Shown: positions 1-7,843 of the stretch, one piece after another
Layout of the letters: every line of letters begins with the position of its first letter
Position numbering within the stretch: the first letter of the stretch is position 1
Origin: an uncultured Flavobacteriales bacterium
GTDB taxonomy: Bacteria > Bacteroidota > Bacteroidia > Flavobacteriales_D > Crocinitomicaceae
Reading direction: 5' to 3'
DNA: 10,374 nt
Assembly: GCA_903879765.1 (NCBI GenBank)
Contig: CAIRMS010000259.1
Location: 1 to 10,374 of the forward strand
The notes under the pieces: generated by a model
What the model saw: only the letters and a program-made list of their open reading frames with translations
What the model was told of the DNA's origin: nothing
The model's database searches: none
Translations under genes and position numbers: made by a program

Positions 1-2
1 AC

Positions 3-1007
3 AAACCTGTTATTAGTAACGTAGGAATAAAATTCGCCACAGGTTCAGGTGCATCAACAGGCGAATTACTGGTTGCAAACACGCAAATCAACAAATGGGA
101 GGAATTAACATTCGATTTCACTCCGATACTTGGTCTGCCAACATCTAGTGGAATCAACCAAGTGATTATATTCCCAGATTTCCAAAACCGAACTTCTACG
201 AACATCTGTTATTTTGACAACATCACTTTTGGAACACCTGGTCCACCATTGGCAACACCAATGACTCCTGCCCCAGATCCAACATTTATTGCGAATGATG
301 TGATTTCGATGTTTAGTAATGTGTACACAAATGTTCCGGTGAATACGTGGCAAACTGCATGGTCTCAGGGAACTTTGAATGATATCCAAATACAAGGAAA
401 CGATACGAAAAAATACACTGGATTGAACTTTGTAGGAGTTGAAACTACTGGAGGTAATCTTTTGAATGTTTCAAATATGACACATTTGTACTTGAATTTT
501 TGGACAGCTAATATGACTGATTTCCGCGTAAAATTAGTCGATTTCGGAAATGATTTAGCCTATGCTGGTGGCGATGACACAGAGCATGAATTAACTTTTA
601 CGCCAACATTGGAAAACTGGATAACTTTAGATATTTCACTTACAGACTTCGTGAATCTTGCATCCAACAACCACATTGCTCAATTGATTTTTTCTGGTAA
701 TCCAAGTGGAAGTGGTGTCGTTTACGTGGACAATGTATTATTCCACAATGTTGTAACAGGTCTCGAAACGATTCAATCGAACGAAATGAAGATTTACCCG
801 AATCCTGTTCAAAACGAGTTATCAATTGCACATTCAGAGGATTTAGCATCCATACAAATTTATTCATTGACAGGAGAAACTATCCTTGTTCAAGAAGACA
901 TGACAACAGCTAAAATCGACGTTTCGCAACTAGAAAGTGGAATGTATGTTTGTGTAATGGAAACTGTATCTGGGGAAATCCGTCAAGCGAAATTCATTAA
1001 GGAATAA
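3..1007 (+). CDS. Secreted protein with tandem carbohydrate-binding-like modules and T9SS type A sorting domain (5' partial)
   Basis: The frame is open from the first complete codon at position 3 to the TAA at 1005-1007. The start lies upstream of the window, and the GTG at 162 is an internal valine. The visible 334 residues hold the end of one beta-sandwich-like module (to about residue 78, ending ICYFDNITF). A proline-rich linker (GTPGPPLATPMTPAPDP) follows. A second, complete module (about residues 97-248) begins DVISMFSNVYTNV, contains NVSNMTHLYLNFWTA and ends VVYVDNVLF. This second module resembles the galactose-binding-like accessory modules common next to GH16-type enzymes in Bacteroidota. 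The last 75 or so residues are a type IX secretion sorting domain (MKIYPNPVQNELSI, IYSLTGE, MYVCVMET, KFIKE). The protein is probably exported through the outer membrane and its sorting domain cleaved. Any catalytic domain would be upstream and is not visible. Its stop is one base from the stop of the convergent desaturase. Confidence 0.85.
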   Translation, partial: KPVISNVGIKFATGSGASTGELLVANTQINKWEELTFDFTPILGLPTSSGINQVIIFPDFQNRTSTNICYFDNITFGTPGPPLATPMTPAPDPTFIANDVISMFSNVYTNVPVNTWQTAWSQGTLNDIQIQGNDTKKYTGLNFVGVETTGGNLLNVSNMTHLYLNFWTANMTDFRVKLVDFGNDLAYAGGDDTEHELTFTPTLENWITLDISLTDFVNLASNNHIAQLIFSGNPSGSGVVYVDNVLFHNVVTGLETIQSNEMKIYPNPVQNELSIAHSEDLASIQIYSLTGETILVQEDMTTAKIDVSQLESGMYVCVMETVSGEIRQAKFIKE

Positions 1008-1008
1008 G

Positions 1009-2082
1009 CTACTTACCCAAGGATTTCAACAAGCGAAAATGAGCGCGAACCGCTGATCCAACAGTTGGCAAACAATAATATGGGACAGAGAACTCTTCTG
1101 CCGTTTGCTTTACAATTGGCGAAATGTATGGATAATTCACATGGCAGATGGTTGGAAACAAATGATGTTCAATTTGGTAGTTTAGTCCACCGATTATTTT
1201 AGTTACCAGTGGATGATGATTCGCGAAATTGGAAGTTGTTTGCATTTGATAAATAAACCAATTTTCTTCAATGTTTTTTTGGTCATTCGGAATGAAACGA
1301 ACATCCGGAACAATGTGTGCCAATTGAAAAACCATCGTCATGAAAAATCCACCGCAAACAAGCATGGAAGAATAACCTAAAGCAATCCACCACGGATTGA
1401 AATTTAAGGCGAATAATGGGATCCCTAAAAAGATGGCATGAAAGGCTGATTTCTTCAAAAGAATTTGAATAAACAAGAGAATCGCCTCTTTGTCCGAGTG
1501 AATTAACTTTCTCTTTCGGTATTGGATGACTTTCACGAAATCCTTTAGTGTGAGCCATTCAAAAAGTAACATGCCATAGATGAACGGCGCATAGAAATGT
1601 TGAAAGCGGTGAAACCAACGTTTCGGTTGATTCTCTGAAAAACGAAAGACAAATCGGTGATGAATGTCATGATCCATTCCTTCGACATTTGTAAAATTAT
1701 GATGCAAGATATTGTGTTCAATGTGCCAAATACGCGATTCAAGTCCAATCATGAAAATGGGAATTTCTAAAAGAAAGTTCCACCAGTTATTTTCAGTATA
1801 AGCGCCATGAACTTTGTCGTGCATGATGTTCATTCCAATGATTCCAAGTAATATTCCCAAAGAACAATACATTCCAAACATCCATGCCAAGGAATGAAAG
1901 GGATTCAAAAGTAATCCTACAAACAATCCAAGGTACACACCAAAAAGCAAGAGTGTTTTCAAGATCATTGGTGCATTCGCTTGTTTTGGGAGCTTATTTT
2001 CCTTCATGTACGCAAATACACGTTTTCTAACCGTTTCCCCGAATGCGGAATCTTTTTGAAAGGACGTAGCGAATTGAGTCAT
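1009..2082 (-). CDS. Membrane fatty acid desaturase, front-end (delta-6-like) type
   Basis: This is an integral-membrane di-iron fatty acid desaturase of the FA_desaturase family, which inserts a cis double bond in an acyl chain using oxygen and an external electron donor. From the ATG at 2082 it has 357 residues. The three histidine boxes are HDKVH (residues 88-92), HNILHH (123-128) and QIEHH (303-307). The glutamine in place of the first histidine of box 3 is typical of front-end (delta-5/delta-6) and linoleoyl-CoA desaturase-like enzymes. Hydrophobic pairs flank the boxes, including FGVYLGLFVGLLL before box 1. There is no fused cytochrome b5 domain, as in most bacterial members, so reductant must come from elsewhere. 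A TTG at 2109 would add nine residues. I prefer the ATG because a TATTTTTG promoter element at 2114-2107 would place transcription start inside that extension. It is divergent from the sulfotransferase and convergent with the secreted protein. Substrate and regiospecificity are not determined. Confidence 0.92.
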   Translation of the reverse strand: MTQFATSFQKDSAFGETVRKRVFAYMKENKLPKQANAPMILKTLLLFGVYLGLFVGLLLNPFHSLAWMFGMYCSLGILLGIIGMNIMHDKVHGAYTENNWWNFLLEIPIFMIGLESRIWHIEHNILHHNFTNVEGMDHDIHHRFVFRFSENQPKRWFHRFQHFYAPFIYGMLLFEWLTLKDFVKVIQYRKRKLIHSDKEAILLFIQILLKKSAFHAIFLGIPLFALNFNPWWIALGYSSMLVCGGFFMTMVFQLAHIVPDVRFIPNDQKNIEENWFIYQMQTTSNFANHHPLVTKIIGGLNYQIEHHLFPTICHVNYPYISPIVKQTAEEFSVPYYCLPTVGSAVRAHFRLLKSLGK

Positions 2083-2106
2083 GAATAATGGATTCTTGTT
2101 TACACC

Positions 2107-2114
2107 CAAAAATA
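2107..2114 (-). promoter_or_regulatory. Putative Bacteroidota -7 promoter element for the front-end desaturase
   Basis: Read on the minus strand, the octamer is TATTTTTG, an exact match to the Bacteroidota sigma-factor -7 consensus TAnnTTTG. It lies 24 bases upstream of the ATG at 2082, giving a plausible leader of roughly 15-20 bases. No good -33 TTTG was found. The closest is a TTTA about 18 bases upstream in the poly-A/T-rich stretch. The match is in AT-rich DNA, so chance is possible. Confidence 0.4.
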
Positions 2115-2159
2115 AGGATTTTTTTTCGCGTATAAATCGAGAAAATATTGCTTACTTTC

Positions 2160-3245
2160 ATGGATTCAATTGAGATGAAACGATACATTCCTTTTTATCC
2201 ACTTTTCGTTTTTTTGCGACAGTCCATGTTCATGGGTGGAATTTCCTTTCGTCGAATTCCCATGTTTGTCGTCTATTTTCTTCGTTTTATATTGATGGAG
2301 CCATTGAGGATGGTGGAAGTCTTACTTTTCGAACGACGTATTCGAAAACATGTATTGAAAGATGATCCCATTTTCATTTTAGGCCATTGGCGAAGTGGAA
2401 CTTCCCATTTGCAAAACCTTCTTCATCAGGATAAAAATTTCAGTACGATGACCCTGTACCGAATGTTATTTTCTGATCATTTCATTTGGACAGAATCTTG
2501 GTTAAATCCACTGTTGAACCGCGTTTCTAAAACGATTGGAATAAGGTATTCCTTTCAACGCACAACATTAGACTTCAATCTTAGTGGCGAGTTCGATACC
2601 GCACTTTGTTCCATGGGGAGTTCGCAAGCATACACCTGGGCACATCTGTTTCCAAAACAGTATAAAAAATGGATGAACGAACAGGTTTTTGCAGAGGGAA
2701 ACACATTGGACTTATCCGATTATGATTACCTCATCCGGAAACTTTCTTGGCAAGCTAAAGGAAAACGAATCATCGTGAAATCACCTGGAGATACCGCACG
2801 GATTCAAGCTCTTTTGAAGGAATATCCAAACGCATCTTTCATTTATATTTCGCGAGATTCCTATGATGTTTATCATTCAAGCATGTATTTATGGGAAGCG
2901 ATTCAACGAGAGAATAGCTTGCAGCACTTGTCGAAAGAGGAGATTTCTGAATTAGTCTTGTGGTCATATCTACGAGTGATGAAAAACTATGAAGAAGAGA
3001 AATCCTTCATTCCAGAAGGGCAACTTTTCGAAATTGCTTTTGAAGAGTTACATCAACATACGAAAGATGTTTTACGAAATGCCTATCAGCAACTTTCGCT
3101 GGGTGCATTTCATCCGGAAGATTTTGCTGCCTTTTTAGATAAAAACAAAACGCATCAAAAAGCCAGTTATTCCAAAGACGGGGATTTAGTCCAAAAACTA
3201 AAAACGCATTGGGAAACTTACTATTGTGATCGATCGACTCCTTAA
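2160..3245 (+). CDS. PAPS-dependent sulfotransferase (Sulfotransfer_3-like)
   Basis: This is a 361-residue sulfotransferase that would transfer sulfate from 3'-phosphoadenylyl sulfate to a hydroxyl or amine of an acceptor. The 5'-phosphosulfate-binding loop is GHWRSGTSHL (residues 75-84), directly after the beta strand PIFIL. A 3'-phosphate-binding element follows at 227-240, FIYISRDSYDVYHS, preceded by IIVKSPGD (204-211). The first 60 or so residues are hydrophobic and basic (YPLFVFLRQSMFMGG, FVVYFLRFILMEPL), suggesting membrane association, as expected for a lipid acceptor. The ATG at 2160 is preferred. A TTG at 2148 would add four residues, and another ATG lies at 2175. The gene is divergent from the front-end desaturase across 77 bases, and its stop overlaps the P450 stop by four bases on the opposite strand. 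I infer from the neighbours that the acceptor is a hydroxylated or alcohol lipid. A carbohydrate or other small-molecule acceptor is not excluded. Confidence 0.87.
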   Translation: MDSIEMKRYIPFYPLFVFLRQSMFMGGISFRRIPMFVVYFLRFILMEPLRMVEVLLFERRIRKHVLKDDPIFILGHWRSGTSHLQNLLHQDKNFSTMTLYRMLFSDHFIWTESWLNPLLNRVSKTIGIRYSFQRTTLDFNLSGEFDTALCSMGSSQAYTWAHLFPKQYKKWMNEQVFAEGNTLDLSDYDYLIRKLSWQAKGKRIIVKSPGDTARIQALLKEYPNASFIYISRDSYDVYHSSMYLWEAIQRENSLQHLSKEEISELVLWSYLRVMKNYEEEKSFIPEGQLFEIAFEELHQHTKDVLRNAYQQLSLGAFHPEDFAAFLDKNKTHQKASYSKDGDLVQKLKTHWETYYCDRSTP

Positions 3246-4588
3246 ACGGATCTAAAATCCATGGGAATTGGTCCGTCGGGACGCAATAACATCATCGATT
3301 TTATTCCGATTTCCTTTCCATTCACTACGTTAAAATCATATTTACGAATGATTGTCGCCAAGACTAAAAGGATTTGCATCAACGCCATATTTTGACCAAT
3401 ACACACGCGTGGACCTCCACCGAAAGGAATAAAGGCAAACGGATGTTGTTTTTGCTCGAATCGCGTGGGGTCAAATACATCTGGATTCGGCCAAACGGTT
3501 TCATTGTGATGCACACCATAAATGTACGGGACAACAGTTGTTCCTGCAGGGATTTTCACTCCGTTAAATTCATCATCCGCTAAGGCAACACGATCAATCA
3601 TCCAAAAAGGAGGGTAATTTCGCATGGACTCATCCAACACATTAATCAAGTATTTCAGGTCATGCAATTTTGCATACGTCACCGCTCCATCGCCAAAAAC
3701 GGCATCAATTTCCGCACGAATTTTACGCACATGTTCTGGATATTTGGAAAGTTGATAGAAGGTCCATGTTGCCGCGGTTGTAGACGTTTCATTACCTGCA
3801 ACCAACAATTGAAGGATTTCAACTTTCACCGTTTCATCATCCATTAACGCTCCCGTATCTTTGTAAGGTGTATCCAAAATCAATTGAAGAATGTCGAATC
3901 CTTTGTCCTGACTTTTGCGTCGTTCTTCGATGTAGTCAATGACAATTTGCTCGCCTTCCGTTCGGATTTTATGGTGTTTTTTATCCTGTCCTGTCAATGC
4001 AAACCATGGGAATAAATACGGTTGCACCACTTTCTTCACCAAATACGCTTGAACTTCAGCAATAGCATCCGCAAACTGCTCCAATTCTGCTTTTTTCATT
4101 TGGCTGCCAAAAAGGGATTTCCCAACAGACAACAAGGTGAACATCACCATTTGACGATGAATGTCCACCGGTCCTTTGGCGACATCCGCTTCGAATCCCT
4201 TCATGAAATCCTCCAGAACTTTTAGTTGAATGGGTAGGATTTCCGTCAAGCGTGAACGCGTAAAGCCCATGCTCAACAAGCGGCGTTGACGGTGCCAATA
4301 ATCTCCGTGACTATTGGTTAGTCCTACTCCTTGAAATTCCACAAATCGTTCCGTTTGAATGTGTGATTTATGGTAATTATCGTTATTGTCCTTTAATACG
4401 TGTTTCAATAATTCAGGATCAGCAACAACAATGGTACGCTTCACGCCAAAGCGAAAAGAGAACACATTTCCATATAGTTTTCGGTATTTTTCAAAAACCT
4501 GAACGGGACTATTCAACAAAGCAGCCGTATCCATTGCGACTTGCCAGGTTGGTACATTTGGTGTATTGGTTATTTTCGAAAGTGCCAT
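3242..4588 (-). CDS. Cytochrome P450 monooxygenase
   Basis: This is a complete 448-residue P450, a heme-thiolate enzyme that inserts one oxygen atom into C-H or C=C bonds. The helix C WxxxR motif is WHRQR (98-102, W98 and R102). The I-helix oxygen-binding motif is AGNETS (264-269), the K-helix ExxR is ESMR (320-323), and the meander has FDPTRF (372-377). The cysteine-ligand loop is FGGGPRVCIG (389-398, C396). The loop and the preceding HPFAFIP resemble the fatty-acid-oxidising CYP4/CYP102-like lineages, but the exact family needs a tree. There is no N-terminal membrane anchor and no fused reductase, so it depends on a ferredoxin/reductase pair encoded elsewhere. It is the last gene of the minus-strand operon. 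Its ATG follows the stop of the ligase-reductase gene after only three bases, implying translational coupling. Context suggests it hydroxylates or epoxidises the fatty chain handled by the upstream enzyme. Confidence 0.95.
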   Translation of the reverse strand: MALSKITNTPNVPTWQVAMDTAALLNSPVQVFEKYRKLYGNVFSFRFGVKRTIVVADPELLKHVLKDNNDNYHKSHIQTERFVEFQGVGLTNSHGDYWHRQRRLLSMGFTRSRLTEILPIQLKVLEDFMKGFEADVAKGPVDIHRQMVMFTLLSVGKSLFGSQMKKAELEQFADAIAEVQAYLVKKVVQPYLFPWFALTGQDKKHHKIRTEGEQIVIDYIEERRKSQDKGFDILQLILDTPYKDTGALMDDETVKVEILQLLVAGNETSTTAATWTFYQLSKYPEHVRKIRAEIDAVFGDGAVTYAKLHDLKYLINVLDESMRNYPPFWMIDRVALADDEFNGVKIPAGTTVVPYIYGVHHNETVWPNPDVFDPTRFEQKQHPFAFIPFGGGPRVCIGQNMALMQILLVLATIIRKYDFNVVNGKEIGIKSMMLLRPDGPIPMDFRSV

Positions 4589-4591
4589 AAA

Positions 4592-7500
4592 TCAATCAAT
4601 GTTCACAATGTGATGATTCAACATAAACGTTAGTATTCCTTGAACGACTTCCTCCAAACTTGGATCAATCATTCCATGTTGGGATTCCATTCTAAATTTA
4701 CAATAATTTGAATTGCTATATAATTTGAATTCCATCGAACCGATATTTTCCACTGACTTGACCAAGAAATTCAATAAAGGGAAAAGCAAATCATCTTTTT
4801 GACAACGTCCAACAACCTCCGGAACAAAATCCTTTAATGAAAAATGTTCGAATGATTTCCCTGTCAATTTCGCTAAGATATCGGTAATATCCTTCATACT
4901 GGCGTACGTGTCGCGCGTTACGTGAAACGTCATGCCGGTACTTTCGTCCAATTGACTAATGGCAACAATATTGTGCGCGCCAAGATTTGCTGGTGTAAAA
5001 CTCACCTGATTTTGAGCCAAAGTTCCAATACCATGCTTCAACATAAAGGCAAGTAAGCGTATGGATATATCGAAATTATAGCCAGCTCCGTTTATCGACG
5101 GAGAAATCAAAGCGGGACGAAAAACGCGTGCTTTTAATCCATGTTTCATGGCATTGAACACCAATTGTTCCGAAACCCATTTACTTTGACTGTAGCCGAA
5201 ATCCAAACGTTCCATTTCTTGATTGCGATCCGTTTCAAACAAGGTATCCTTAACAGACCAACCAAAAATAAAGGTCGTTGAAATATGATTGAGGCACTTA
5301 TGAACTTTGCCCATTGCTAGACGCAGTACCTCCGATGTTCCATCTACATTTATTCCACGCATGGATTCATAATCCAACAAATAGTTCACCAGTGCTCCAT
5401 TGTGGTAAATCGTATGAATCCTTTCATCGAGTTGTTCCCATTCTGATGGACTCAATCCAAACTTCACTTTAGACAAATCACCCAACACGATGTGTGTTCG
5501 GTCATTAAATTGTACCCATTGTTTTTCCGATGGATGAATGGTTTCAAAAGATTTTCGAAGTTTTTCTTGTCCCTCATCTAAGGAATTGGCTCGAACCAAC
5601 ACCCAAACATCCTCCGAAGTTTGTTCCAAGATACTTTGTAGAATAAAGGGGCCGAAAAATCCTGTTGCTCCGGTGAGAAAAACACTGGAACCTTTAGCTG
5701 TCAAATCATTTGGACTCCAATTCAGTTCCTTGGCTAAATCGTATTGTGCATCTTGACGCATCATCTCTTGCTCCATTAGCGAGAATTCTTTGTGAATTCG
5801 GTTAAATGCAGCTTTGAAACGGAATTTTGCTTGAGGCGCAGCGTGTTCGAGTCCTTGCACGAGCTCAAACAATTCAGACATGGCAATTTTCTGAAGAAGG
5901 CGCAAGTCAATTTCCTGTGCTAATTCGTCATATCCCTCACCTTGAATGGTTTGCTTCAAATCGTGTGCAAATTCTGCCAAGCGTAACGAATCAAAACCTA
6001 ATTCTGCTAGTGATTCACTTTCGTTTCCAGTGAGTGCATACTTTTGAAACAATTGCTCAAAAGGTCCACCCACAATATCTGAAAGCATGGATATTTTATC
6101 CTCTTGTTGGATGCTCATCGTTTCAGTGTCATCAAAAAGAACAGATGAAAGGACCTGTAAGTCGTTTGTCAAAAAGCGCTGTTTCATTTGACTGCGCATG
6201 ATCTTTCCTGAACTTGTTTTAGAAATCGTCCGAGCAGGAATAAAGACAAAATAATCCACTAAAATTCCTAAATATTGCTGAATGCGCTGATTTATATCAT
6301 CGGTGAATGCCGTTGTCTTTCCAGATTTCAATTCGGCAACAACAATTACTTTTTCACGTCCATTTTCTTCCATTGAAAAGGCTACAGAACAACCTTTGCG
6401 TACATTTTTATCTTGCTCTGTCAGTAATTCAATGTCATGCGGGTAATAATTCAATCCACGAACAATGATCATATCCTTGGTTCGGCCGCAGATATAAATT
6501 TCATCATTCAGTATAAATCCAAGATCACCGGTTCGCAACCATTCTTCGTCCGAGTCAACCAATTTGGCCTGAAACTGCTGTTTCGTTAATTCCGGTTGTT
6601 TCCAATAACCAAGACATTTACTCGAACCTGCTAACCAGATCTCCCCTACTTCTTTTACCTTGACCTCAACAGCTTCCTCCTGGACACGAACGATTTTGAC
6701 TTTCGTATCACCCAAAATCTTCCCACAGCTCATAATCGTATGGACAGAGGTCGAGGATTCTTTTTCATCCACCACCATTACTTCGTTTCGGTTAAGTGCT
6801 GCGCTGTCCACTTGGACATACGTTCTTCCGTAATTAGAAACTGCAAGGGAAAATTCTGCTAGACCGTAAGCCGCAAAATAATGATGTGGATTCAATCCCA
6901 AAGGTTTAAATTTCGCAACAAAGGCATCGTAAGCTTTGGTTCGTATCGGTTCCGCAGCAGTCATCAAGAATTGCAGTGAACTTAAATCATAGCTTGAAAA
7001 TGCTTCTTCCGGAATTTTCCCTGGTCGCAAGCAATACTCATATGCGAAATTTGGAGCGGATGATGCCGTTCCCTTGTATTTGGTGATGGTTTCAAACCAC
7101 AATGCCGGACGCTGGATAAAATCCAAAGGAGAAAAACCATAAGTTGTTCCACCTTTCATCGCGAAAAACAAATAGTATCCGATGAGTCCCATGTCGTGGT
7201 ATTGCGGCAACCAAGAAACACCAATCGGTTTATGGTCCACCACACTTTTTCCATTGTAAATAATATTCTCATGAGTCACCATCACTCCCTTTGGTTGATT
7301 GGTAGATCCAGAAGTATATTGAATGAATAAAATCTGGGAGGTATCCTCCCGCAAAGCCTCGCTTCCTTTGAAACGCGCATCGCTGCTCACGATCCAATCA
7401 AGTTTGGAAACCGTTTCGGATCGAAAGTTAAGTTTGGCTAATTTCTTACGCGTCAAATTTATTTGCATCGACCAATAATACGTTCGGTCGGTCAGTACCG

Positions 7501-7843
7501 CTTTTGCACCACAATCTTCCGCAATAAAGTTCATTTTCTGCAAGGATGAATAGAATCCTTGATTGGCCGGTGGATAGACAGGGACTGGAATTAAACCAAT
7601 TCGTGCACACGCAAAAAATGCACAAATCATTTCTAGTCCAGGTGGATAGGCTAAAAGTATGCGATCACCTTTGAATAGGTTTTTTCTTTCTTGTAAATAA
7701 AGTGCCAATAAGTGTGTCTTCTCATCAAATTCTTGATAGGTGTAAGACTCCTTCACTTTTCCGTTTTTATCCAAGTACACATATAGCAATTGTGCCGGAT
7801 GTTCTTTTAGACAACGATTGAATTCCTTAAAAATAGTATTCAT
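4592..7843 (-). CDS. Fatty acyl-AMP ligase - acyl carrier protein - thioester reductase fusion (NRPS-like carboxylic acid reductase)
   Basis: This 1083-residue protein has three domains. Residues 1 to about 560 are an adenylating domain of the FAAL class, making acyl-AMP from a fatty acid. Its motifs are YTSGSTNQPKG (176-186), LPQYHDMGLIGY (212-223), YGLAE (326-330), RTGDLGF (437-443), the FAAL-like RGLNYYPHDIE (462-472) and TSSGK with the A10 lysine K547. A small carrier domain (about 585-660) holds GFDSL with the phosphopantetheine serine S619. A helical linker leads to a C-terminal thioester reductase of the extended SDR type (about 717-1083). Its NAD(P)H-binding loop is TGATGFFG (724-731), and the catalytic residues are probably T856 or T857 (ISTTF) with Y884 and K888 (YSQSK). 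All three active sites look intact. The predicted product is a fatty aldehyde, or an alcohol after a second reduction. Its ATG overlaps the transferase stop as TAATG. It lacks ketosynthase and condensation domains, so no chain extension is expected. Confidence 0.94.
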   Translation of the reverse strand: MNTIFKEFNRCLKEHPAQLLYVYLDKNGKVKESYTYQEFDEKTHLLALYLQERKNLFKGDRILLAYPPGLEMICAFFACARIGLIPVPVYPPANQGFYSSLQKMNFIAEDCGAKAVLTDRTYYWSMQINLTRKKLAKLNFRSETVSKLDWIVSSDARFKGSEALREDTSQILFIQYTSGSTNQPKGVMVTHENIIYNGKSVVDHKPIGVSWLPQYHDMGLIGYYLFFAMKGGTTYGFSPLDFIQRPALWFETITKYKGTASSAPNFAYEYCLRPGKIPEEAFSSYDLSSLQFLMTAAEPIRTKAYDAFVAKFKPLGLNPHHYFAAYGLAEFSLAVSNYGRTYVQVDSAALNRNEVMVVDEKESSTSVHTIMSCGKILGDTKVKIVRVQEEAVEVKVKEVGEIWLAGSSKCLGYWKQPELTKQQFQAKLVDSDEEWLRTGDLGFILNDEIYICGRTKDMIIVRGLNYYPHDIELLTEQDKNVRKGCSVAFSMEENGREKVIVVAELKSGKTTAFTDDINQRIQQYLGILVDYFVFIPARTISKTSSGKIMRSQMKQRFLTNDLQVLSSVLFDDTETMSIQQEDKISMLSDIVGGPFEQLFQKYALTGNESESLAELGFDSLRLAEFAHDLKQTIQGEGYDELAQEIDLRLLQKIAMSELFELVQGLEHAAPQAKFRFKAAFNRIHKEFSLMEQEMMRQDAQYDLAKELNWSPNDLTAKGSSVFLTGATGFFGPFILQSILEQTSEDVWVLVRANSLDEGQEKLRKSFETIHPSEKQWVQFNDRTHIVLGDLSKVKFGLSPSEWEQLDERIHTIYHNGALVNYLLDYESMRGINVDGTSEVLRLAMGKVHKCLNHISTTFIFGWSVKDTLFETDRNQEMERLDFGYSQSKWVSEQLVFNAMKHGLKARVFRPALISPSINGAGYNFDISIRLLAFMLKHGIGTLAQNQVSFTPANLGAHNIVAISQLDESTGMTFHVTRDTYASMKDITDILAKLTGKSFEHFSLKDFVPEVVGRCQKDDLLFPLLNFLVKSVENIGSMEFKLYSNSNYCKFRMESQHGMIDPSLEEVVQGILTFMLNHHIVNID

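Noticed and set aside
162..170. GTG at 162 as the start of the secreted protein
   Set aside because: The frame is open to the left edge, and the upstream codons encode module-like sequence continuous with the domain. The GTG is an internal valine in a beta strand (INQVIIF).
2083..2109. TTG start at 2109 for the front-end desaturase
   Set aside because: The ATG at 2082 is a stronger start, and the promoter-like TATTTTTG at 2114-2107 would overlap the longer reading. The extra nine residues add no conserved motif.
4592..7843. Olefin synthase-like pathway, because a FAAL-ACP and a sulfotransferase occur together as in cyanobacterial Ols
   Set aside because: Ols-type decarboxylation needs ketosynthase, ketoreductase, and fused sulfotransferase-thioesterase domains. 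None is present. The release domain here is an NAD(P)H reductase and the sulfotransferase is a separate stand-alone protein.
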